Shown one piece after another: positions 1 through 4,394 of a DNA stretch of 13,918 nt. The stretch lies in contig JAPTVL010000506.1 of NCBI GenBank assembly GCA_028065725.1, positions 1-13,918 on the forward strand, written 5' to 3'. The notes below the pieces were generated by a model that was not told where the DNA came from, did no database searches, and saw nothing but the letters and a program-made list of their open reading frames with translations. The DNA comes from Betaproteobacteria bacterium. Lineage in GTDB: Bacteria; Pseudomonadota; Gammaproteobacteria; Burkholderiales; Rhodocyclaceae. Made by a program: the position numbers and the translations under genes. The number at the start of each line of letters is the position of its first letter. Position 1 is the stretch's first letter.

Positions 1-2
1 AT

Positions 3-287
3 CGAAAACTGCAATGGATCATCGTCGGCGGCGAGAGTGCGCAGGGCAGACGTCCTACGCGGGCGGCTTATATAGCTTGGGCGCGCGACGCGATCGCGCA
101 ATGCAGGGCTGCTGGTGTGCCGGTGTTCGTCAAGCAACTAGGCGCAATACCGCGCGAAGAAGGTTGCGAGCCTAGGCATGTATGGTTTGGACGCAATCCG
201 CAATCACTGCACCGGCTGATGGACCGTGCCGGCGCCGATCCAGCGGAATGGCCGGAGGATCTGCGCGTCAGGGGATTCCCTGAATGA
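3..287 (+). CDS. C-terminal part of phage Gp37/Gp68-like protein (DUF5131), cut by the window edge
   Basis: The reading frame is open from the left edge to TGA at 285-287, giving the last 94 residues of a longer protein. It starts in the hallmark stretch LQWIIVGGESAQGRRP and goes on to a helix and GVPVFVKQLGAIP, which matches the 'WVIVGGESG...RP ... AGVPFFFKQWG' signature of the DUF5131 (phage Gp37/Gp68) family as I know it. The biochemical role of that family is not established, and the N-terminal part that would hold any cofactor motif lies outside the window. The stop overlaps the next ATG (ATGA), so the two genes are probably translationally coupled. The family call is fairly secure from the motif; the function is unknown. 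Confidence 0.8.
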   Translation, partial: RKLQWIIVGGESAQGRRPTRAAYIAWARDAIAQCRAAGVPVFVKQLGAIPREEGCEPRHVWFGRNPQSLHRLMDRAGADPAEWPEDLRVRGFPE

Positions 288-379
288 GCACGCGCGATGT
301 CATGGCGCTCGCGAATGCGTTGATCGCGGTCGCTGTGGTGCTGGCGTTGGTGCAGTTGGCGATATGGTGGATGACTTAA
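284..379 (+). CDS. 31-residue single-span membrane peptide, unknown function
   Basis: The ATG at 284 overlaps the TGA of the upstream DUF5131 gene. The frame encodes 31 residues: a short polar head (MSTRDVMALANA), then an uninterrupted hydrophobic stretch (LIAVAVVLALVQLAIWW), then MT and a TAA stop. The hydrophobic part is long enough for one transmembrane helix. There is no clear independent Shine-Dalgarno sequence, so expression would depend on coupling. The stop directly abuts an ATG at 380, but the next gene more likely starts at 410. The function is not recognised. Small membrane peptides are common in phage early regions, but a chance frame of this length cannot be ruled out. The overlap and the membrane-like composition are the only support. 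Confidence 0.45.
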   Translation: MSTRDVMALANALIAVAVVLALVQLAIWWMT

Positions 380-409
380 ATGCTGTGCTTGTTAGAAGAA
401 AGGGAAAAT

Positions 410-985
410 ATGCAACCCGACGACTCACCCGATATTCCAGAATTGATCGGCTCCGCCCTATCGAGCGGGGACCTGGCGCCGCGCAAAGGAGCGTGCGGTC
501 TCGACAAGGTTATGGCGCTTGGCCTGGTGGGGATGAGGGCAAAGATGGCCGACGCCGTGTTCAGGCTGAAATACGCCAACAACGGCAGCGCGTACAGCGA
601 GGCGCTGCAGACCGTCACCAAGCTGGCGCAGCGCCTCGATCGCGCCGAGAACTGGCGAATGCAGGCCCAGCACCAGGACATGGCGAAGGCAGTGCTCGAC
701 TACTGGCTGGACGACAAGTGTGAAGTGTGCGGCGCGCGCAGCGAAAACCCCGATCGCATGGGCGGCACGGCGCGCAAGATCACCGGCGACCAGGTGCTCG
801 AGGGTGAGGCATGCAAGGCATGTAACGGCTCCGGCAAGCGACCATTCCCTTGGCTGAACCCAAACCCTAGGGACCGCGCTGCGCGCTATCAAACGGCCCT
901 GCTGGTCGCGGTGGAGGAGACCGAACGCAAGCTGGCCGGAAGTCTCATAGCGAAACTTTTTGCTTCGATCAAGGGGAAAACATGA
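410..985 (+). CDS. Probable late-gene antitermination protein, lambda Q-like (zinc motif)
   Basis: 191 residues starting at ATG 410, which has AGGGAAA just upstream; an in-frame ATG at 380 has no such site. Two CxxC pairs lie at C104/C107 (DKCEVCGAR) and C135/C138 (ACKACNGSGKR), a four-cysteine DnaJ-like zinc knuckle. Lambda Q (about 207 residues) has the same plan from memory: an N-terminal helical part, an 'A..Y...C..C' segment, a second CxxC followed by G-x-G, a proline, then an arginine-rich helix and a helical C-terminus. Here the matching parts are AKAVLDYWLDDKCEVC, CKACNGSGKRPFPW and RDRAARYQTALL. Q proteins bind DNA near the late promoter and modify RNA polymerase so that it ignores terminators. 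Immediately downstream lie a promoter and a strong terminator, as expected for a Q target. Sequence identity is low, so the call rests on layout, motif and position. Confidence 0.55.
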   Translation: MQPDDSPDIPELIGSALSSGDLAPRKGACGLDKVMALGLVGMRAKMADAVFRLKYANNGSAYSEALQTVTKLAQRLDRAENWRMQAQHQDMAKAVLDYWLDDKCEVCGARSENPDRMGGTARKITGDQVLEGEACKACNGSGKRPFPWLNPNPRDRAARYQTALLVAVEETERKLAGSLIAKLFASIKGKT

Positions 986-1167
986 GAGGGATAAACAGGC
1001 TGGCTATACTGGCGGCGATAGGCGCGGCAACCACAAATTTGCAGGCGAGATTCTCGGCCAGGTTACGCGCTGCCGCCGAGGATCATCTTTATGTGATCCT
1101 GAGCCGCCTCGATCGCGTCAACGAGCTGGCGTCGTACCAAGCTGAAATGCTAATCGGCGCGATCTGA
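982..1167 (+). CDS. 61-residue unknown protein coupled to the Q-like gene
   Basis: The ATG at 982 overlaps the stop of the Q-like gene (ATGA) and follows AAGGGG, a good Shine-Dalgarno sequence. The 61-residue product starts MRGINRLAILAAIGAATTN, a weakly hydrophobic helix that is too broken for a firm signal-peptide call. The rest is an amphipathic, arginine-rich helical region (RFSARLRAAAEDHLYVILSRLDRVNELASYQ). A second frame across the same DNA (start 960) has no comparable signal. Four bases after the stop, the -35 box of promoter A begins. I do not recognise a family. It could be an accessory protein in late control or an unrelated small early protein. Confidence 0.6.
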   Translation: MRGINRLAILAAIGAATTNLQARFSARLRAAAEDHLYVILSRLDRVNELASYQAEMLIGAI

Positions 1168-1170
1168 GGC

Positions 1171-1199
1171 TTGACAGCGCCTGTGGCTGGGCGTTGAAT
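1171..1199 (+). promoter_or_regulatory. Promoter A, sigma70-type, candidate Q-responsive late promoter
   Basis: A perfect -35 box TTGACA (1171-1176) is followed by a 17-base spacer and TTGAAT (1194-1199), which matches TATAAT at four of six positions. The predicted start is near 1206. It lies just after the last gene of the early block and points into a short region closed by a strong terminator. AGTAAT (1214-1219), about ten bases into the transcript, resembles a -10 element and could cause a sigma-dependent pause of the kind Q proteins use. That last point is inference. Confidence 0.55.
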
Positions 1200-1225
1200 G
1201 ACGGTTCGGAGAAAGTAATCTCTGC

Positions 1226-1247
1226 AAGGAGGGTGCCTATGCGATAG
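1226..1247 (+). other. Two-codon minigene ATG-CGA-TAG behind a perfect Shine-Dalgarno sequence
   Basis: AAGGAGG (1226-1232) is followed, after six bases, by ATG (1239), CGA and TAG. The spacing is ideal for initiation, and the frame closes after two codons. Lambda carries comparable minigenes (bar, ATG-ATA-TAA) whose translation releases short peptidyl-tRNAs. Whether this one is translated is unknown; it may instead be a decoy ribosome site or the start of a decayed gene. No open frame with a usable start continues from it. Confidence 0.4.
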
Positions 1248-1288
1248 CAAAAACCCCCAATATCCACTCCTTATCGATCGAAGCAACG

Positions 1289-1316
1289 CAAAGGGCCCTC
1301 GCGGGCCCTTTGTTTT
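1289..1316 (+). terminator. Rho-independent terminator, tR'-like position
   Basis: A ten-base perfect stem, CAAAGGGCCC (1289-1298) with GGGCCCTTTG (1303-1312), encloses the loop TCGC and is followed by TTTT (1313-1316). It ends promoter A's short transcript and lies directly before the -35 box of promoter B. Confidence 0.9.
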
Positions 1317-1321
1317 GGGCA

Positions 1322-1351
1322 TTGACACCCCGCAGGAATTGTGCCTAAAAT
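1322..1351 (+). promoter_or_regulatory. Promoter B, strong sigma70-type
   Basis: TTGACA (1322-1327) is a perfect -35 box. After an 18-base spacer comes TAAAAT (1346-1351), five of six matches to the consensus. The predicted start is near 1358. It sits six bases after the terminator run and faces the nuclease and tRNA genes. Two overlapping AATAAT elements (1373-1381) in the early transcript look like -10 boxes and could cause pausing. Confidence 0.75.
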
Positions 1352-1460
1352 CCGCTCTGATTAGACCAGAAGAATAATAATCGGAACACCAGCGAGTCCT
1401 ACGCTCGCCCTGAATTTACGAACGCCTGGCGAGGCGCGGCTGAAAGATGCCGCATGCCGC

Positions 1461-1500
1461 CCGGGCGCCGGCCAGAAGCGGTGCCCGGCCCGTCTTTATT
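1461..1500 (+). terminator. Terminator-like or attenuator hairpin in the leader of promoter B's transcript
   Basis: CCGGGCGCCG (1461-1470) pairs with CGGTGCCCGG (1479-1488), ten pairs including one G-T, around an eight-base loop. CCCG and then TCTTTATTT follow. The T-rich tract is imperfect and starts four bases after the stem, so it may be a weak terminator, an attenuator or only leader structure. Upstream, GCGAG/CTCGC and GCGGC/GCCGC give further small hairpins between 1390 and 1455, so the whole leader from about 1358 to 1518 is structured. Confidence 0.5.
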
Positions 1501-1518
1501 TCAGTAGCCGGAGTTCAG

Positions 1519-1839
1519 ATGCCAACCGAAAAGCAATTAGAGACCATGCGCGCCAACGGTCGCAAGTCGATGGCGAAGCGCGCCATGTTAGGAAATTTCT
1601 CACCAGAGAATCAGTCTAGGCGGCGCCTAAACCAAATCGCATCAGAGGAGGCAATGGCGCAGAAGTTGCGCGCCGAAGGGTTTGACGTATTTTCCCCGAC
1701 CGTTGTGTGTGACCGAGTGGCCATTAAGGACGGAAAGGTATTTTTCGTCGAGTTCAAAAAACAAGGCCAACCATTACGCCAAGGCCAACAGGCCGTATGT
1801 GACCTAGTTCCTGAAATGTACCTGATTAGGTACGAATAA
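1519..1839 (+). CDS. Small PD-(D/E)XK-like nuclease domain protein
   Basis: 106 residues from ATG 1519, which follows CCGGAG; an upstream in-frame ATG at 1447 has no ribosome site and would run through the leader hairpin. The N-terminus is basic (RANGRKSMAKRAM, RRRLNQ). The second half reads VVCDRVAIKDGKVFFVEFKKQGQPLRQGQQ. The order D65, a beta-strand, then E78-x-K80, then Gln-rich Q88-x-Q90-Q91 fits the core of PD-(D/E)XK nucleases (VRR-NUC or resolvase-like folds), with E43 as a possible first acidic residue. Such a protein would cut DNA with metal ions, but the substrate cannot be read from the sequence. It is unusually short, close to the minimal core. It follows promoter B, and its stop is nine bases before the tRNA, so both are probably on one transcript. 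The gene is well supported; the nuclease call is moderate. Confidence 0.65.
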   Translation: MPTEKQLETMRANGRKSMAKRAMLGNFSPENQSRRRLNQIASEEAMAQKLRAEGFDVFSPTVVCDRVAIKDGKVFFVEFKKQGQPLRQGQQAVCDLVPEMYLIRYE

Positions 1840-1848
1840 AGAGAGATT

Positions 1849-1924
1849 TGCGGGATAGAGCAGTTGGCAGCTCGCCAGCCCCATAAGCTGGAGGTCGGAC
1901 GTTCAAATCGTTCTCCCGCTACCA
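1849..1924 (+). tRNA. tRNA with CAT anticodon (tRNA-Met type), unusual residues
   Basis: 76 bases folding into a full cloverleaf with an encoded CCA end. The acceptor stem has six pairs plus a T1-T72 mismatch; T8 and A9 follow. The D arm is GAGC/GCTC around AGTTGGCA. The anticodon stem CCAGC/GCTGG carries the loop CCCATAA, with CAT at 1882-1884. The T arm is GGACG/CGTTC around TTCAAAT. Initiator-like features are the unpaired 1-72 position and the A11-T24 pair. Elongator-like is the anticodon stem, which lacks three consecutive G-C pairs. Position 33 is C instead of the nearly universal T. It could serve as Met or initiator tRNA, or as tRNA-Ile2 if C34 is modified, and the odd positions may mean reduced activity. 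Confidence 0.88.
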
Positions 1925-1929
1925 CCACC

Positions 1930-2119
1930 GCCCCAGCGCCATCTTTGCCAGAGCTGCCCATGAGGGCGCGCGGCGCTGGGGCAACCTATTACTGGCGGGC
2001 GCCAGTGCAGAGGACCTCTAATCCGCAGCCGATGGAAGCCCGGCAAGAATTCGGACAGCCCTCACGACTACCCATAGACAGCAGGGTGCTGGTCCAATCG
2101 CCGGCCGTCGTAAGCGGCC
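1930..2119. other. Hairpin-rich non-coding stretch downstream of the tRNA
   Basis: The 311 bases between the tRNA (1924) and the minus-strand regulator (2236) hold no credible gene. They contain several inverted repeats: a perfect 11-base pair GCCCCAGCGCC (1930-1940) with 1972-1982, enclosing a GCCC/GGGC hairpin; ACTGGC-gggc-GCCAGT (1991-2006); a bulged stem of 2053-2062 with 2083-2095; and GGCCG/CGGCC (2103-2119). The first may end or process the tRNA transcript, though no T-run follows it. The rest may be a structured RNA or decayed sequence. Confidence 0.45.
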
Positions 2120-2150
2120 AACTACACACCCAGAGCAGGCCAGTGGGGCG

Positions 2151-2180
2151 AAAACGCCTGCATCCACCGATGGGCAGACG
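2151..2180 (-). terminator. Rho-independent terminator of the minus-strand regulator gene
   Basis: Read on the minus strand, CGTCTGC (2180-2174) pairs with GCAGGCG (2161-2155), seven pairs with one G-T. An inner CCA-TCGG-TGG extends the hairpin, and TTTT (2154-2151) follows. It lies 56 bases beyond the stop of the HTH gene and in its direction. Confidence 0.65.
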
Positions 2181-2235
2181 CCGGCCTTCACCACGGCCTC
2201 CTCTGTGGCTTACCGGCGACAGGCGGGGGAGAGGT

Positions 2236-2439
2236 CTACTTGCGGGCTGTGAAGGGGATCGCCTCGATGCCGACCAGGTGCCGGTACAGGCGATAAAGAT
2301 TCGACGGCATGGGCCGTAGACCAGCTTCCCAGTCCTGCCATGATCTGATCGATACGCCGATCGTTTCGCACGCCGCGACCTGGGTCTGGCGTACGAGGCA
2401 GCGCGATTCGAATACGTCCTCTTTCGTGGGGATGTCCAA
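2236..2439 (-). CDS. Small XRE-like helix-turn-helix regulator, on the opposite strand
   Basis: 67 residues with a TTG start at 2439, chosen because GGAGG (2449-2445 on the minus strand) sits five bases upstream. The longer frame from ATG 2598 adds an unlikely arginine-rich leader and has no ribosome site. Residues 17-55 read RQTQVAACETIGVSIRSWQD, then WEAGLRPMPSNLYRLYR. This is the pattern of short phage XRE-type regulators (TQ-x-x-A-A-x-x-x-G-V-S-x-R-x-x-Q-x-W-E-x-G-x-R-x-M-P). The N-terminal 16 residues are acidic and unassigned, and no oligomerisation domain follows. It has its own promoter and terminator and is the only minus-strand gene in the window. It probably binds DNA, perhaps its own promoter region, which also lies just before the rightward gene at 2613. 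The target is unknown. Confidence 0.75.
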   Translation of the reverse strand: MDIPTKEDVFESRCLVRQTQVAACETIGVSIRSWQDWEAGLRPMPSNLYRLYRHLVGIEAIPFTARK

Positions 2440-2559
2440 AGTAACCTCCGGAGATTGGGCGGGGCTTACGCCACCGCCTGATTTGCGACCGCGGTGAACT
2501 GCGCGCGCACGATCGCGGCCGCGACGAGGGGCGGTACGCCTTATGGTGAACCTGCAAGA

Positions 2560-2589
2560 ATTGTAGGCGCAGAAATTGCGTGTTGTCAA
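2560..2589 (-). promoter_or_regulatory. Promoter of the minus-strand HTH gene
   Basis: On the minus strand TTGACA (2589-2584) is followed by an 18-base spacer and TACAAT (2565-2560), five of six consensus matches. The start would be near 2553, leaving a leader of about 114 bases before the TTG codon. The -35 box is only 24 bases from the ATG of the rightward gene at 2613, so binding here could affect both directions. Confidence 0.7.
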
Positions 2590-2612
2590 GATAATCATAG
2601 AGGGAGCGAGGC

Positions 2613-2894
2613 ATGGAACTGGAGCACATCCTGGTCTTTTTCGAATCGCAGGACGGCGTGCGTGATTGGAAGCCGGTCGACCGCGAACAGATCCCGGACT
2701 GGGTGCGCACGCCCGAAATAATCGATCGCCTGATCGCCGGCGAGAAAGTACGCAACACGGCGGAGCGCGTGCACCGCTATTTCAGGGCGGTCGAGATCGA
2801 TCGTCCGCGCCCAGCCGGCCAACTGGCGGCGCGCAAGGCCGCCATGGCTGAAGCGCTCGCCTTGTCTGCCGGCGGCATTCAACTGCTGCATTAA
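2613..2894 (+). CDS. 93-residue phage protein, unknown function
   Basis: The ATG at 2613 follows AGGGAG (2601-2606) at six bases. The 93 residues are rich in charged helices: MELEHILVFFESQDGVRDW, then PVDREQIPDWVRTPEIIDRLIAGEKVRN, then an arginine/alanine-rich helix (QLAARKAAMAEALALSAGG) near the C-terminus. There is no signal peptide or membrane segment. I do not recognise the family. It is the first gene of the continuous rightward late block, and the next gene starts 12 bases after its stop behind its own AAGGAG. Overlapping frames on both strands (2666-2851, 2595-2891) lack ribosome sites and are taken as shadows. Confidence 0.75.
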   Translation: MELEHILVFFESQDGVRDWKPVDREQIPDWVRTPEIIDRLIAGEKVRNTAERVHRYFRAVEIDRPRPAGQLAARKAAMAEALALSAGGIQLLH

Positions 2895-2906
2895 GGAGCA
2901 CAGCCT

Positions 2907-3494
2907 ATGAACCGAGTTAAATTCTCAGGGGCATCAGTAGCCCTTAACGCAACAGGCCTGGCCAGTGCCGTTGCGTACTCCGGCGGTGGGTACGCCCTCT
3001 CGGCGACCACCCCGGGCGACAGCCTGGGCCACATCATCACGATCGCGGGCAAGGCTGCTACCAACCATTCCGCGAAGACGTTCACCGTCACCGGAACGGA
3101 TGCCGACGGCGCACCGCAAAGCGAGGGGATCGCCGGCCCGAACGGGGTGGCAACCGTTTCGACCACGAAGTATTTCAAGACCGTGACCAGCGTCACCGTC
3201 AGCTCGACCACCAACGCCGACACTTTCGACATCGGCTGGACCGCGGCGAGCGTGACGCCCTGGGAATTCCTGAAAGAGCAGTTGGGTCCGAATGGCTTCG
3301 GCTTTGCCTGCATCGTCGATGCCGGCACGCCGACGTTCGGCGTCGAGCAACAGTACGGATCTGGCGATGGGATTGCCCACGCGACCGTTGCCGCCAAGAG
3401 CGCCAACATCGCCAGCAGCATCACGTCACCGGTCGCCGCGGTGCGCCTAGCCTTCACCGCAGCCGGCACCGTAAGCCTCTGGGGCCTGTACTAG
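2907..3494 (+). CDS. Virion-like beta-rich protein (decoration or fibre type), unassigned
   Basis: 195 residues from ATG 2907, with AAGGAG (2893-2898) eight bases upstream. Composition is rich in alanine, threonine, glycine, serine and valine, with repeated short strands such as FTVTGTDADGAP, VATVSTTKYFKTVTSVTVSS and AVRLAFTAAGTVSLWGLY at the C-terminus. No charged coiled coil or nuclease motif is present. That look is typical of phage surface or structural beta-sandwich proteins (head decoration, head fibre, tail accessory). It is encoded before the terminases, away from the other head proteins. It does not clearly resemble the decoration-like protein at 11320 beyond composition. An exact role cannot be assigned. 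Confidence 0.7.
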   Translation: MNRVKFSGASVALNATGLASAVAYSGGGYALSATTPGDSLGHIITIAGKAATNHSAKTFTVTGTDADGAPQSEGIAGPNGVATVSTTKYFKTVTSVTVSSTTNADTFDIGWTAASVTPWEFLKEQLGPNGFGFACIVDAGTPTFGVEQQYGSGDGIAHATVAAKSANIASSITSPVAAVRLAFTAAGTVSLWGLY

Positions 3495-3495
3495 G

Positions 3496-3747
3496 ATGCC
3501 CGTGACGTACTCCAGCGACCTTGCCATCGCTGACGTGCCCGGCGCGACCTATGACGCCCTGCGGGGCCGTTTCAGCGACCTGGCGACGGTCGTCGACGCG
3601 GTGAGCGCCGAGCGCAAAGCGTTATGGGATGAAATACGCCGGCGCGAGGTTGAGGTAGCGGTCAAGCTGCGCCTGGGGGCTCTCACGGATGCCCAGAAGC
3701 TGGAATACAAGTCAATCATCAACTCGCCGACATTCACCCAGCCCTGA
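3496..3747 (+). CDS. 83-residue unknown protein
   Basis: The ATG at 3496 lies one base after the TAG of the previous gene. GGGG is the only nearby purine run, so it is probably coupled to upstream translation. The 83 residues are mostly helical and charged: YDALRGRFSDLATVVDAVSAERKALWDEIRRREVEVAVKL, then LTDAQKLEYKSIINSPTFTQP. The last part (a short acidic helix and a proline-containing tail) is reminiscent of small proteins that sit beside the terminase in other phages, but I know no named family. The TGA stop is two bases before the TerS start. Confidence 0.7.
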   Translation: MPVTYSSDLAIADVPGATYDALRGRFSDLATVVDAVSAERKALWDEIRRREVEVAVKLRLGALTDAQKLEYKSIINSPTFTQP

Positions 3748-3749
3748 TC

Positions 3750-4394
3750 ATGACGAAGCCACAGACATCGAAAACACCGCCGGAGCCGATCAAGGCCAAG
3801 CGCGCCGTCCTTAGCAAACAGCCGAAGGCCGCAGAGAAGGAGCGGCGATTCATCGAGGCCTATATCTCCAACCAGCAAAACGGGGCTCAGGCTGCAATAA
3901 CTGCAGGATACGCCGCCAAGACCGCGCGCCAGGCTGCCTCGCGCTTGTTAAAAAAGAGTGACGTCAGAGCGGAGATAGAAAGGCGCCTCGAGGAGGTTCG
4001 CGTGGCCGCCGAGGAGCGGACTGGCGTCAGTGTGAGTGGCACGCTCGTCGAGCTGCGCGCGCTGTTGCATTCCGACCTGCGACGCGCGTTTGACCCGAAG
4101 TCCGGAGCAATCCTTCCGCCCGAGCTGTGGCCGGATGACCTGGCGCGCGCGATGTGCTCCGTCAAAGTGGTCGAGAAGATGGTGGTCGAAGGCAAGGGCA
4201 AGAAGCGGACCGTGAAAATGGTCCCCATGTACGTACGGGAGATCAAGCTATGGGACAAGGGTGCGGCGATGGAACGGGCCATGAAGCACCTGGGGATGTT
4301 CAAACAGGACAATGCGCAACGCGGCGATGCCGCAATCCGAGCCCTACTGGAGGCGGTGAATGAGCGCTCCAGCGGTTTTGAGGTTAAGCGATGA
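3750..4394 (+). CDS. Terminase small subunit
   Basis: 214 residues. Residues 27-85 read AAEKERRFIEAYISNQQNGA, AAITAGYAAKTARQAASRLL and KKSDVRAEIERRL, the classic Terminase_2 (small subunit) DNA-binding helices with the 'N...AA..AGY...tA...as.Ll....v' pattern. A basic N-terminal tail precedes it. The C-terminal half (VELRALLHSDLRRAFDPKSGAILPPELW, then KKRTVKMVPMYVREIKLWDKGAAMERAMKHLGMF) matches the usual extension of this family. It recognises the packaging site of phage DNA and hands it to the large subunit. No Shine-Dalgarno sequence precedes ATG 3750, so coupling to the upstream gene is likely. It overlaps TerL by 35 bases. Confidence 0.92.
   Translation: MTKPQTSKTPPEPIKAKRAVLSKQPKAAEKERRFIEAYISNQQNGAQAAITAGYAAKTARQAASRLLKKSDVRAEIERRLEEVRVAAEERTGVSVSGTLVELRALLHSDLRRAFDPKSGAILPPELWPDDLARAMCSVKVVEKMVVEGKGKKRTVKMVPMYVREIKLWDKGAAMERAMKHLGMFKQDNAQRGDAAIRALLEAVNERSSGFEVKR

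Larger units (their letters stand above)
1206..1316 (+). ncRNA. Predicted short RNA between promoter A and its terminator (6S-like leader)
   Basis: The unit has its own promoter and its own factor-independent terminator, giving an RNA of about 110 bases with no conventional gene. It contains AAGGAGG (1226-1232), a two-codon frame, and CTCCTT (1267-1272), which is exactly complementary to AAGGAG (1226-1231) and could hide the ribosome site. In lambda the region between pR' and tR' makes a similar short constitutive RNA (6S RNA) until Q allows read-through. The endpoints are predicted from promoter and terminator only. Confidence 0.5.

Noticed and set aside
1219..1377. Open frame running from the minigene region across the terminator
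   Set aside because: It has no usable start codon and spans the terminator and promoter B, so it is not a plausible gene.
1447..1518. Upstream start for the small nuclease (ATG 1447)
   Set aside because: It has no Shine-Dalgarno sequence and would translate through the leader hairpin into low-complexity sequence; ATG 1519 has CCGGAG at the right distance.
2007..2028. Possible second tRNA: CTCTAATCCGCAG resembles the anticodon arm of tRNA-Arg(TCT)
   Set aside because: The anticodon stem has a mismatch, and no D arm, T arm or acceptor stem can be fitted around it; the ACTGGC/GCCAGT hairpin overlaps the place of the D arm. At most it is a remnant or coincidence.
2210..2758. Minus-strand open frame of 182 codons overlapping the HTH gene
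   Set aside because: It has no ribosome site or domain and runs across the HTH gene's promoter and coding sequence in another frame. The HTH frame has a motif, promoter, ribosome site and terminator.
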